From: Ustulina deusta
Taxonomy: Eukaryota > Ascomycota > Sordariomycetes > Xylariales > Xylariaceae
Reading direction: 5' to 3'
Assembly: GCA_023159155.1 (NCBI GenBank)
Contig: JAJNNX010000014.1
Span: forward strand, 682,001-746,000
DNA: 64,000 bases
Shown in pieces: positions 15,089-25,226 of this stretch. The stretch's first letter is position 1, and each line of letters opens with the position of its first letter. The notes beneath the pieces were generated by a model. That model had not been told where the DNA came from and made no database searches. It worked only from the letters and a program-made list of their open reading frames with translations. The translations under genes were made by a program, and so were the position numbers.

Positions 15089-17893
15089 CTACACAGCGAC
15101 CTTCGCAATTTCGTGCTTGACCCATTCTGTCAAGCCCCCCTTTGCGATGATCTCTTGTAGATTCTCTGGGAATTGGCCAACCTTCTCCTCCCAACATTCT
15201 CCATCCTTACCCTCTTGCACTTTGACGGTGCTTCGAGAGATGTCCCACGTTAGGATCCAGCCTGTTCGCCGTGTTGGCACCTTCTCCGATGAGGGAAAAG
15301 CAGTACGAAGACGCTCTACAAGTCGCGGTACCTCCAATCCCAAGAGCGCATTGTTGATGCTATTGCGAGCAAAGATACTAGACAAGCTCCCAGCCACGAC
15401 AAGCGGGATCTGCCTGGCTAGAATTGCTGTCGCAGCTTGCTCTCGTGAGGATCCCTAGAATAGATTAGAGCCCTTGTGCGATAAAGTTGGCCTAGGCAAA
15501 AACTTACACAGCCAAAGTTATATCCCGAGACAAGGATATCATTAGGCTTCGCGACCGAGCCAAAGTCGGGGTCGTAGTTCGACATGCAGACCTCCGCCAT
15601 GCCCTCTTTCGTGACATCATCCTGATATGTCCATTTCGCTGCATAGATATTGTCGGTCTGGAGAACATCCATGTCAGAATGAAAGGCCACATGGAAATAA
15701 TTCCGACGGTGGGGGTCTCACATCAAGGTTGTCGGCGTCGCAGAATAAAATCTCACCGCTGATACTCTTGGGGAAGCCCGGAAGCATCTGAATCGCTTCC
15801 TTTCCGGCGCCGTCGCCGTCGCCCTGGAGGACAGAAGACTCAACCCGGTCGATGAGAGAATCTAGCTGTTCCACAATGCTCTCAAGCCCACCCAGAGGGG
15901 ATGCCGGTAAGCCTACACCATAACCAAACTCGATGCCGTTGAGGTTCTCAGGGTCCTTGTATACGCCGGGACCTGAAATCTTGCCGCTAAGAGCGCTAGC
16001 AGCTACCACCTCAGGACTGGCAAGGTACGCTTGAGCAACTAGTAACGCAATCGGTCAATCTCCTAGCAACCATCTTCATGCACAGTGAGAGAACTGACGT
16101 CTTGAGCCCATCCTGCCCTTGAAGTTGCGGTTTGAGGCCGAGATTCCGACATCACCATCCTCCAACAAGCCTTGCCCCAGCCCAATGCAAGGACCGCAGG
16201 CAGCTGGGAGAGCAATCGCCCCAGCATCAAGTAATGTTTGCCAGCTCCCTTCCTTCTCGGCGATCTTCTGCTCATTGGTTGAAGCTGCTGCGATATAGAG
16301 CTGGACATGGGTCGCGATTTTGGGGATCTCCCCACTGCCACTGGCCTTGGCAGCATCCTGGAAGACTTTGGCTGCAGCCTTTAAGTCAGAACTCCGTGAG
16401 TTGGTACAGCTTACAATGTAAGCCTTGTCAATTTTGATGTTTTTGGGAGCAACCTCGCTGAGTGTGGTTGATATCTTCACAGAGTTAGGTCCTGTTATCT
16501 GAGGCGAAAGGGAAGAGAGATTTCTATAACATGGTCAGTCAAGAACTAGCTAGCAGGACACAGAAAGGACTTAAAGGTAGATTTTCTTGGCGTAATGAGC
16601 TCCAGGGTCAGCGTGGATGTACGTAGGGTCGCTGTAGAGTTGATCGATCTTGTCGTGTGTGATCCTCTCGCGAGTCGTGCGGTCGTCGTTTATTGCTGCC
16701 TCTGAAGCCTTTTTTCGTAGCCAGCGCTCCAGAGTCCCATCAACTGGAAACTACCACACATATAACGGATTAGACGGAGACAAAATAGAAAATCCTTATA
16801 TATTAGCATACCATTGCAGAAGTTGCAGACCACTCCGTGGCCATGTTGCTGATAGTAAGTCGATGGTCGATGGAGAGGCTAGACATGGTCTCCTCCGAGC
16901 CAACAAACTCCACACCATGGTTCAGCACGTCCGTAGGGAAGACGGAACACAGAGCTAGGATGACGTCCTTTCCGGTCACCCCGGGCGGCAATGTCCCTGT
17001 AAGCGTGACCTGTGCCACCGGAGGAACTTGGAACCAGCTCTTGCCAGTTGCCCAAATGGAAGCTCCATCGGTTCTTACCACCGCGACCCCGAGGGACCCC
17101 AATGCTCCGTACATGCAACTGTGACTGTCCGAGCCCACACATAGGGTACCTGGCCAGACGAAGAGTTCTTCAATCTGAGGAGGTTAGCCAGTCGAAGGCC
17201 GAGTCCATGTGGGTTCTTACCATGACTTGGTGGCCGATCGAATAGCCTGCGGGGAAAAACGCTACACCGTGTTTCTTGGCGAATGCCTCGATCAACTCGT
17301 ATTTACGGAGATTGGCTTCGCTTTTCAACTGAACTTGATGGTCAATCGCGAAGACCGGCTGCGTCGGGTCTTCGATTCGCGTGGCATTCATCGACCTGTT
17401 TTGGTCAATCATGCATTCCAACGCGTGAAAAGTGTGCAAAATCAACGGGTTCCGGGGGCCCTGACATAAATTTCTGGGCGATCGGCCAGGTGTTGTCGTG
17501 ACTGAGACACCTATGAGGTCGTATCTGAACATAGTCGCCGCTACGAACGAGCTTGCCTTTCGGCAGACCAACGGCGTGGCGTTGGACGATCTTCTCGGTG
17601 AGAGTTTGCGGTGTCTTGATTTCGTGAGGGCGGTCGCTAAAGCTGGGGCCTCTGTTTACTTTGTTCGACGAAAATCTTGCTCGACCAGCGGTTGTAGTGG
17701 CCAATGAACGATGAGGGGCGTGCTGATGGGGTTGCAAGGGGATGACATGTTGAACGTAAAGGCATCGACTAGACGGCCAGCCAGATGCGCGGCCGAGCGA
17801 GCGAGCCAGGGGGCAGCTGCGATCTGAGGGTGTCAGTTCATCAGAAAGGGTGGTTTTACCATTATACGGAGGGGGCCACTCACTGCGTAACAT
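15089..17893 (-). CDS. Homoaconitase (LysF/Lys4-type) paralogue, one splice donor broken
   Basis: Homoaconitase is a mitochondrial 4Fe-4S dehydratase of the fungal alpha-aminoadipate lysine pathway (homoaconitate to homoisocitrate). Nine exons can be joined in frame: 17893-17884, 17823-17466, 17395-17221, 17174-16812, 16750-16575, 16523-16099, 16038-15722, 15657-15508, 15454-15089, giving about 779 aa, near family length. The N-terminus is Arg/Ser-rich like a mitochondrial presequence, followed by [13 protein letters not shown]. Visible family motifs are the SDSHS segment, the cluster-ligand motifs CTNSRSSD and [15 protein letters not shown], and the swivel-domain GSSREQAA and ARNSINNAL. All donors are GT except that of intron 5, where the +1 base at 16574 is T (TTAAGT). 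Read-through meets a TAA at 16573-16571, so the gene may be recently inactivated or mis-spliced. A lysine-pathway copy elsewhere is expected but cannot be seen. Confidence 0.85.
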
Positions 17894-18700
17894 GGCATTG
17901 TATGTCGCGGGAACGGCTCAGGACTTAGCGAATGAATGATGCTGTGGTCAAGAGAATGACGAAAGCGTCAAAATTTTCTTTATCGAATCAGGACTCTCAG
18001 ATTCGAACTGAGGCCTTCGCATTACCCATCGACGGCGTCTAACGGCTTGGCGACGTGCACCACTACAATCTTTAAGGAGGGGCTTGTTTCCGGGCTAGTT
18101 AAACAAGTGTGGGGCTGTTGTGGCTGTGTACCAGCCCTTGTGCTGTGCTCTGTGCATTCCGGGCCCCGCATGCTAGGCTAATTACCAGCTGTGCGGGGTG
18201 ACTATCTGGGCAACCGAATGAATAAAACAAAGCAGCCAGAAAACCCACAAAGAGAGAAAAGATCGCAATACTATTCTGAACGATTTGAGCTACTTAAAAA
18301 ATGGGGAAATTCCTAAAGGACTGATACAGTGGAAAGTACTGAAATCCACGCCGCTTAATCTCCCGGGCATGTTGCTTTTAGGTTTACTGTTCCAAACGAA
18401 CTGCATCTTCCAGGTTGTCTAAAGAGTGCACGGCAATCACTTGGTGAGAATAACTCCCCCATCCTTGGTACCCCAATCGAGGCGAGGACCACCCGCAGTG
18501 GAGATGGCCTCTTCGACACAACCTCCTTAGCAATATGTCAGAAATAACCACTGGACCAAATGACCAAAAGATTGGCTCGTAATTACGTATTATTTGATTG
18601 TTCGTTAACTCTTTATATCTAACACAATGAGTCGCAGGCTTTTCTTTTGGAACTTTGATGTTGAGTTATGATATTAAGACTATAATATTTTCTAAGTGCA
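17894..18700. other. Intergenic, no gene seen
   Basis: This is the upstream region of the homoaconitase paralogue and the 3' flank of the next minus-strand gene. There is no ORF of note. A 5-bp-stem hairpin with a TTCGAAT loop near 17,998-18,015 resembles a tRNA T-arm on the minus strand, but the rest of a tRNA does not fold around it. Confidence 0.4.
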
Positions 18701-19570
18701 TTAACTACAATCACGAGTATCACATGCAGTAATTGATTCTCCCTTCATCTCGCACATACCGTGCAAGGAAAAGGTAGCATTCGAGTATCCGTGGCTATCA
18801 GGAGAGTAATCGTCTGGATCGCCTTCCTGATTAAAATCCGAGCGGCTTAAGTTATCTCGAGGGTCGGTGTGGTAAAATGCGAAGTAGTCATACCCGAGGT
18901 CGTTATGATATCGATCGATCAAGTGCGACAGCAAGGGGGTGCCGAGAAGAAGGATATCGAACCGTGTATTTAGGACATACGGTGGGATAGAAGGCCGATC
19001 TAAATCGAATGCCTCCGTGAATTCGGGTGCCTCCCCGGAGGCCGCGAGGGCTAAATCTTCCTCTGTCCAGAAGCCGAACACTGAGCGGGTATGCCAACGC
19101 TGGTAATCATCCACTAGCCTGGTGAGTCTGTTGTACCGGCGCAGGATGTTGTTGAATGGCAACGCAAGGATATGCTGCGGGAGAATGGGATGTGGGCGTG
19201 GATGGAAAAGAAAGGCTGGGATTTCAGGAATTCCGATCGGTATACTGTCGGAGAAATCGAGGGGGTCGGGTGGTCGGACGGAATTCACGCTGTTTCCCCC
19301 TGGCATCCATCTTCCGAGGGACGAAGCCCAACAACTTCCTCTCGTATTTCTTGGAGGTCGTAGGGGATCTTCGGCAGAAGATAAAGACGGGTCAACGTCT
19401 GGCATAGAATGATCGAGGGAAGCCTGGCTCGTCTGGCTTGGTGTTTGGGCATGATGTGGGTTTTGATGTTGTCTTAACTGCGGCGCTAAATTGACCTGCT
19501 CATTGTCTCCAACACTCTTGAGCTTCCTCTTCAGGCCACACTGTGGAACTGGGGTTTGTTGCATAGACAT
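18701..19570 (-). CDS. Hypothetical protein, 289 aa, single exon
   Basis: An uninterrupted ATG-started frame of 289 codons with normal composition. I do not recognise the family. The first ~90 residues are polar and look disordered: Lys/Arg-rich start (LKRKLKS), then Gln/His/Ser/Pro-rich sequence. The middle is richer in aromatic and hydrophobic residues (FLFHPRPHP, then RRYNRLTRLVDDYQRWH) and may fold. The C-terminus is acidic (NQEGDPDDYSPDS) and ends with three cysteines. There is no signal peptide or membrane segment. An overlapping plus-strand frame (19122-19412) is judged a shadow. Confidence 0.55.
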   Translation of the reverse strand: MSMQQTPVPQCGLKRKLKSVGDNEQVNLAPQLRQHQNPHHAQTPSQTSQASLDHSMPDVDPSLSSAEDPLRPPRNTRGSCWASSLGRWMPGGNSVNSVRPPDPLDFSDSIPIGIPEIPAFLFHPRPHPILPQHILALPFNNILRRYNRLTRLVDDYQRWHTRSVFGFWTEEDLALAASGEAPEFTEAFDLDRPSIPPYVLNTRFDILLLGTPLLSHLIDRYHNDLGYDYFAFYHTDPRDNLSRSDFNQEGDPDDYSPDSHGYSNATFSLHGMCEMKGESITACDTRDCS

Positions 19571-20549
19571 TGCGTTGGAGTTTATCTTGCCGAATAGAGC
19601 CGGTACCTATCTGATGACGATTGACTTTCTGGATTCTTACCTTCTACAAGTCTTGTAGAAGAGAGAGACAAGAACCCTATTAGGACTGCAAGCTTGGAGA
19701 CCTAGCTATATGAGAATTCAATCCTGCTGCTCTGTTGGCATCACCCTGTGCACTAAGGCAGAGCCTTCCCGTAATATTTGATCTACATAAATATGATACT
19801 TGTATTCTGAAACTTACCACAGTACCTGGAAGTGAACAAAGACCGTGAATTGATCTGTAACAATTGAAGTAGTTGTAATAAGTGAATTATACCCTTATCC
19901 TGATGATGACAAATAAAACCTATGGCTTGATCTTTGACCTGACGGCATTAGCATTAGTGACAGAGTCTTTGAAGTGTTGTGGTATCATTTGACCTAGCCA
20001 CATAAAGTGCGGGCATATGCTACCTGGATCAGTTCTTTGTTCCCGCGACTTTGTCCTAAGCCATGTATCCTGCAAAAGGAGACAAGAACGGGCAGTAGTT
20101 CGTAAATCAGCAGAAAGCATAATGTAATGTGTGGGTGTATGGCGGTACATATGGGGGCATCAAGGCTCTGTTGGTATTGCATACCAATGTTAACCAGTTG
20201 GTACGGAAGTCTCCAGGCCTAGAGGTTTCAGGATCCGAATAAACCTATACCAACTGCAACCTACAGGATTAGGGGTTTCGCGTGACTTTTACCTCATGAA
20301 ACAGAAACAAGATTGTTGATTAAAGTTGCTGTTGCTGTTGCAGCTTTCACTTTATAATTAAGCTTGCAGAAATATGTTATGCTAAGCATATTACTCTGAA
20401 GCTTAGCTGGACCGCTTAAGCGAGTCCATATTCAACCAATTAGTTTAGGCACTTAGCACTTCTTTTATCTCCATCTGCAGCCTAATTATTTAATACATAT
20501 CAATTTCGGTGAGAAACCTATGCGCAAACAGTGTTAGATCCCCCAATTT
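19571..20549. other. Intergenic, no gene seen
   Basis: No supportable ORF, RNA or repeat beyond a short GTTGCT/GCTGTT microsatellite-like run near 20,323-20,345. A minus-strand frame at 19920-20182 lacks family features. Composition is normal, so this is not part of the RIP block. Confidence 0.4.
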
Positions 20550-21125
20550 TCAGGAACGGGCATACGAGTCCAGTCGCTCGTAGTTTCTCTCAGCGCGTTT
20601 GGCCTCGTCTCCTCTATGCAGTTCACCTAGGTAATTCTTGAAATCCCGTGATAGCTCGACAACAGCTCTCAAATGCTCGTCCGTGATTACGATCTTGCCG
20701 TCTTCTCCCTTCTCGGTGTCGTACTCGGCCAGCGAAACTGCTGTCTGAAATGCTGTTCGATTGTTAGCGCGACAACCTGAGTTGGATACCTTAACCCGAA
20801 TAGATATTTCATCTCCTTTTGGGCCTAGGAAATGAGACGGGCTTACCGTTTCTGATCTCTCGCCCATTCCACTTAAGGGCTCGCACCTCATTGCCACCTA
20901 TGTATTCCTTGGCATTGATGTTGAGCCGCATATAGTCGCCGCGCTCTTTTGCAAGGTTGTCGATAAATGTCTGCCAGATCTGCAGCCGCTGATCGTCATC
21001 AAAGTCGGGGTAGTACAGCTGTACGTGAACGCGTGAAGTAAACGCGTCGTCAAACGAGCCGACTCGATTTGTTGTGAGGAACAGGATTCCATCGTAAAAC
21101 TCAAGCGCCCGAAGGAATCCTGACT
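20550..21125 (-). pseudogene. C-terminal fragment of an AAA+ ATPase
   Basis: Two exons (21125-20847 and 20752-20550, intron 20846-20753 with GTAAGC donor) encode the end of a fungal AAA+ ATPase: LEFYDGILFLTTNRVGSFD, carrying the sensor-1 TTNR, then DAFTSRVHVQLYYP and the C-terminal lid with WNGREIRN. The Walker A, Walker B and N-terminal regions are missing. Upstream sequence has stops and joins the end of the next minus-strand gene within 70 bases. Full family members are several hundred residues longer. I read it as a truncated remnant placed downstream of the APH-like gene by a rearrangement; an unrecognised short start exon is possible but would not supply a motor domain. Confidence 0.7.
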
Positions 21126-21190
21126 TATGTTAAGCGTCTTGCTTTACAGTTAACTCATTCATAGTGAAACTTACCAGCCACAAGAACATA

Positions 21191-22424
21191 TTACCCATGC
21201 CATCGATCAATAAGACAATCGACCGAGTATTCGATCATATAGTTTCCAATAGCCTCTGTTGGAAGATAGTCAATCCAGTCGCGCAAGGGACCTCGTGAGT
21301 CGATGGCATGCATGGCTTTCACGAATTCCCAATGCTCGGGGTACCACCCGGCGGCTTCCCAGTCTAGGATGGAGGAAACCCGAACAGTGTCCTCTAGCAT
21401 CCTGCCATTTTCATCCTTTTCCCAGTCCACCATGATATTTCGTGGGTGTAAGTCGCCGTGAGTCGACACAATACGATGATTGTGACTCATAGAGGAGCAC
21501 ACCGTTTTTATCAACATTGTCGTGGTTCTTCCCGGCTTGCTGCAGAGAAACTGGTTGAACTCCTTCTCGCTTCGCACAGGATTAGACGCAATGCGCTCAG
21601 TTTTTCGTATATCCTTGCTGACACCGGAGACGAATCCTCCAATGAGCGCTCTTCCTGTCTGACTCTCAAAACAGAGTGAGCGTATGTGATGAAAGAGAGA
21701 ATTGAGCTGATTTCGAAGAGACACCTTAGCTGACACAGACAAATCCGGCCAAACACTTTCGAGAGTGCTACCTGGGGAGAGTGCTACCTGGGGAGCGCGA
21801 CATAAAGAAGTAGATTCTTTGGCCGTCGGCTATGGTACCAAGACATCGAAGTGCTGGTATGTCTGGGAACTTGTCGTGTATGTATTGCAAATTTGTGATT
21901 TGATCTAGGTCGCCCGAGGTGTCCGTTTTGACGGCGTAGTGCAGCCCAACGCTAATAACATATGTGCCATGGAGCTGATGGAGAATTTGGCCTTCTTGGA
22001 TAAGATTGTTGAGTGCCTCTACAACCACCTGAGGCAAATGGTCGGATAAGGCAATTGGCGAGTCAGATGGGAGCCCGGGGTCCAACAAGCCCAAGATTTC
22101 ATGGCTGATCGGGTGTATGACTTTAATCGGGGTTTCGTTCGATATGCGAGGCAGCTTGTCCTGTTTTGATCCTGCCTCGGCGGCCACATCAACATTCCCC
22201 AGCCGCTGGTCCGGGGGACTTGGTAGGGTAGTCTTCGCGAGACTACTGACCAGTTGGGGATAAGAAGCTACCTGCTGGTTCAGAATGGGGGATAAGTCGA
22301 TTGCTGGGTTATTTTTAATAAGGGACTCTAGCTGGCTGAACACCACTGCATTCGCTATTTTGTGGGCTTGTTCAGTCTGAAGATGAGAATTCATCGCCGG
22401 TGGCGCAAGACTGGCGTAAGACAT
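21191..22424 (-). pseudogene. APH-family kinase-like gene with 16-bp duplication frameshift
   Basis: This is an aminoglycoside-phosphotransferase-fold (PF01636-like) protein, a family used in fungi for small-molecule or protein phosphorylation; the substrate is unknown. From ATG 22424, the first ~210 codons run to a premature stop just after an exact 16-bp tandem duplication at 21762-21793. The second half then continues in another frame to a stop at 21191. It carries the catalytic loop HGDLHPRNIMVD and the metal-binding ILDWEAAGWYPEHWE. Removing one repeat unit would give a continuous intron-less frame of about 405 codons, the usual size. As it stands, the kinase core is out of frame with the N-lobe. 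Sequencing error is possible but unusual for a 16-bp unit. Confidence 0.75.
21762..21793. repeat. 16-bp perfect tandem duplication
   Basis: AGAGTGCTACCTGGGG occurs twice back to back (21762-21777 and 21778-21793). It lies inside the APH-like coding region. Because 16 is not a multiple of three, it shifts the frame and creates a stop. Confidence 0.95.
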
Positions 22425-22800
22425 AGGATGTTGACGTGACGAATACTCAAGGTGCGAAGAGTTGATGTATGTGATCAAGCAGGGTGGAATAAGTATAAGG
22501 GACTTGCTCTTGACGGTCGCGCACTATCTTCAGGTAAGCAAACATTAGCTAACAGTCCACCAACGGCAGGTACATAGTGGGTCTATAGAGGAACCCTTGG
22601 TACTGTATGCACACTATATACATACTGTAGGTAAGGTATTCGCCCATCATTCTTCTGCCTTCCGTCTTCTCGAGCCCCTCTGCTCTTTTGACATCAAGTT
22701 GGGATGAATCTTTCGAGGGGTTTTTAAAAAAAATTCACTTTCAACGAACGAACAGAAGAAAGCTTTGCGAATATTCAACTCAGGATCGACAACATCCAAA
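22425..22800. promoter_or_regulatory. Divergent upstream region, APH-like gene and hydrolase
   Basis: 376 bases separate two divergent starts. Just before the hydrolase ATG lie a pyrimidine-rich stretch (about 22,650-22,690) and an A-run (about 22,727-22,733), as is common in fungal promoters. No specific operator is recognised. Confidence 0.4.
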
Positions 22801-23604
22801 ATGGCCAGCGATACCACATATTACACAGTTGGGCCCAAAGCTGCACACACGCAAACGGTAATCTTTCTGCATGGCCGTGACAGCAACTGCAGGGAGTTTG
22901 CCGACGAGCTCTTTGAGAGCGAGGCCTCCGAGCCAGCTAACCAGCCGCGAACGCTGCTAGACCTTTTCCCGGGCATCAGATGGGTGTTTCCCAGCGCCCC
23001 GACACTGCAGTCCGAACGCTTTGGCACAGACATGTCGCAGTGGTTCGACATGTGGTCCGTGGAGAACCCGGTAGAACGCCCGGAGCTACAACATCCTGGA
23101 CTACATCAGAGCGTCGAACAAATCCTCGGGGTCATTAAAGAAGAAGAGATGTTAGTGCCACAAGAAAGAATCTTCCTTGCTGGGATCAGTCAAGGCTTCG
23201 CGACCGCCATAGCGGTCTTTTTTGCTGCTGCGCCAAAGAGGTTCGCCGGTTTGATAGGACTGTGCAGCTGGATGGCGGCCGCATTACGCACGGAGGATTT
23301 CCAGAGCTTCGAAGACACATCGGATGGTAAATCGAGCCGCAGCACACCTGTTTTCCTCGGTCACTCCATAGACGACGAGGTCGTGCCAATCAAAAACGGC
23401 AGAGACCTCAGGGATACCCTTCAGTCACGGCGGCTTCAAGTCGAGTGGAGGGAATATGAAGATGGCGGGCATTGGGTCAATGAACCTCAGGGCGTGGATG
23501 ATATTGCTCGCTTCATAAACAGTCACATGCTTGATAAGTCCTCGGAGCGATCTGAAGGAAAAATTGAGAGTGCAGAGTCGTTCCACTCAACGAATACTAA
23601 GTAA
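22801..23604 (+). CDS. Acyl-protein thioesterase / carboxylesterase-like alpha/beta hydrolase
   Basis: A 267-aa single-exon serine hydrolase of the phospholipase/carboxylesterase (acyl-protein thioesterase) family, expected to cleave thioester or carboxyl-ester bonds in the cytosol. After the first strand comes FLHGRDSN (oxyanion-hole region, residues 22-29), then PSAPT (64-68). The nucleophile elbow is GISQG with Ser130, the acid is in SIDDEVVP (Asp191/192), and the His is in GGHWV (His224), all in the order and spacing of the family. There is no signal peptide. ATG at 22801 (AAAATGG context) was chosen over an upstream TTG in the same frame. It is intact although its neighbours are decayed. 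The natural substrate is unknown. Confidence 0.9.
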   Translation: MASDTTYYTVGPKAAHTQTVIFLHGRDSNCREFADELFESEASEPANQPRTLLDLFPGIRWVFPSAPTLQSERFGTDMSQWFDMWSVENPVERPELQHPGLHQSVEQILGVIKEEEMLVPQERIFLAGISQGFATAIAVFFAAAPKRFAGLIGLCSWMAAALRTEDFQSFEDTSDGKSSRSTPVFLGHSIDDEVVPIKNGRDLRDTLQSRRLQVEWREYEDGGHWVNEPQGVDDIARFINSHMLDKSSERSEGKIESAESFHSTNTK

Positions 23605-23851
23605 TTATCTTGTTGGTGATTGCTCGACATGTGTGAATCTAGCTTCACGTAGAGTCGCGCCTTGTCAGGTTCACAGCCAGCAATTGAACTGAGCGTTGTG
23701 CAAATGTGGCGTCGGCGTTTCAAATGGTGCTTTCGTCGGAACCGTCTTGTGAAAAATCTCCCTCGTTAGTCTAAGATCCTGACTACTGTCCTGCCATAAG
23801 ACTACGGAATCAGGGTCAGTTGGAGATTCACGCTCTGCGGCCAACGAAAGG

Positions 23852-24771
23852 ATGATGATGATGACAGAAGGGCACTCGCTTGGGTTTCCCAGCCAGCTAC
23901 TCAGTATTCCTGGTGGCTGTTCCATCCTGGAGTCTCCACCGCTTACCAACTGGACATTGGAAGATATTCTACTGAGTTCGAAGCACTTAGAAGACTTTTT
24001 TTCATCGAGATCGAATCCGGCTTGAAGACGACCGCCTCGGGCCAACCAGAATAAGCTCCCGCGTCGTGAGACAGCTTTCAGAGTGGATGAAGAATCCCAC
24101 CTCACACTTCCTCTGGCTTGAAGGACCGCGAGTTGTCGCAGATGACATTAACAACCCTATTACTGTACTTGCCAATCGTGTCATCCAGCTAGCAGAGCAA
24201 ACTCAAATTCCGACGATCTCGTAGTAAGTTCACATTTCTTCATCCTAAACTCCTTTCCTGTTCAAACTTTTTATGTCAAGCTCATCTGGGTTCCTGTAGT
24301 CGCTGTGAGATACGCCGTGGCGAGCCACTTAAAGCCAGCAACGACTCGCGTGAGGCTCAAGCAAGCGCCGGCTTGGTATGCGCTCTAACGAGGCAGATGA
24401 TAGAGCTGCTACTCCCCAGGTTCCAGGCGGGAGTAGATCTGTCCGAGCGTCGTTTCCGCGTTTTAGATGGATGTATCCTGAGTTGGTCGGAGTTGGTTGG
24501 TCTTTTCCATGATCTCCTCCCACTGATGCCGGACACACTGCTCTGCATTATCGATGGACTCCACTGGCTTGACGACCAGAGTACGACGGGATGCTTAGAA
24601 GAGCTGGTCCAGACACTGAGAGGTACGAAGCTGAGGGTTCTGTTCACAACCACGGGCCGGTCTACCTGCTTGCGACAGCAACTTTCAGCAGATGAGATAC
24701 ATCGTGTCGAGACGCTAGACTTGAAGGAGACAAATTGGAGCTTGGATAATGACAGCTTACGGGCACAATAA
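23852..24771 (+). pseudogene. STAND/NACHT-like NTPase fragment with frameshift
   Basis: The start region (ATG run at 23852) encodes TNWTLEDILLSSKHLEDFF. The frame is then lost at a run of seven T (24001 region); with six T it would continue into SSRVVRQLSEWMKNPTSHF. An intron at 24224-24299 (GTAAGT...GTAG) follows. The second exon contains LLCIIDGLHWLDD, a Walker-B-like strand, and LRVLFTTTGRS, as seen in fungal NACHT/STAND proteins. The frame stops at 24771, long before the NTPase domain and repeats of a full member. It is a 5' fragment, probably dead. Confidence 0.55.
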
Positions 24772-24816
24772 ATTTACACGTTCTCTTCAAATACATATGT
24801 GTTAGAATCAAGCTAG

Positions 24817-25210
24817 TCACCTAACCCAGGTTGTCGGCGGTTTAATCGAACACCATGTGAATTTCCATCGCATTTTCTGAATTCTCTTTATGGGTATCCA
24901 ATTCCTGTCAGCTGCTGTAGTGATTGTTGGAGTAAGTGACAGGCGCCCACCATAACCATGAGGGGTAGGACCCAGGTGAGCTTGGCTTGTCATACAGGCC
25001 GTATTTTCCAGGGGTTCTCGAGCTAGCTCCGCATGCTCATGGGCGAAGAATTTGCCGAGATGCTGGAGGGAAAGCTGGCTCTCGAGAGTGCGACTAGTGA
25101 GTCGGAGTGAGAGAATGTCCCGAAGGTCGAGGAGCGTCGCAATATAACCACCCAACTCAACAGGGAGAGGGAATGAGCTACGATGATGAAGCTCTGTGAA
25201 ATAAAGGAAA
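24817..25210 (-). pseudogene. F-box domain fragment
   Basis: On the minus strand the frame contains LPVELGGYIATLLDLRDILS followed by LRLTSRTLES, the N-terminal F-box helices (Leu-Pro start, L-DLRDL-SLRLTSR pattern) of fungal F-box proteins that recruit substrates to SCF ubiquitin ligases. It ends at 24817 after about 115 residues, without the long substrate-binding region usual in this class. The start is unclear: an ATG at about 25,226 lies in another frame and would need a splice. It is either a truncated gene or a 5' exon whose continuation was not found. Confidence 0.5.
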
Positions 25211-25226
25211 AGAAAAAGAATCGCAT

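Noticed and set aside
17998..18062. tRNA-like T-arm (CTCAG/CTGAG stem, TTCGAAT loop) on the minus strand
   Set aside because: No matching acceptor stem and a poorly pairing anticodon arm; judged chance or a degenerate remnant.
19122..19412. Plus-strand frames opposite the 289-aa hypothetical protein
   Set aside because: The minus-strand frame is much longer and ATG-started; the plus-strand frames look like shadows.
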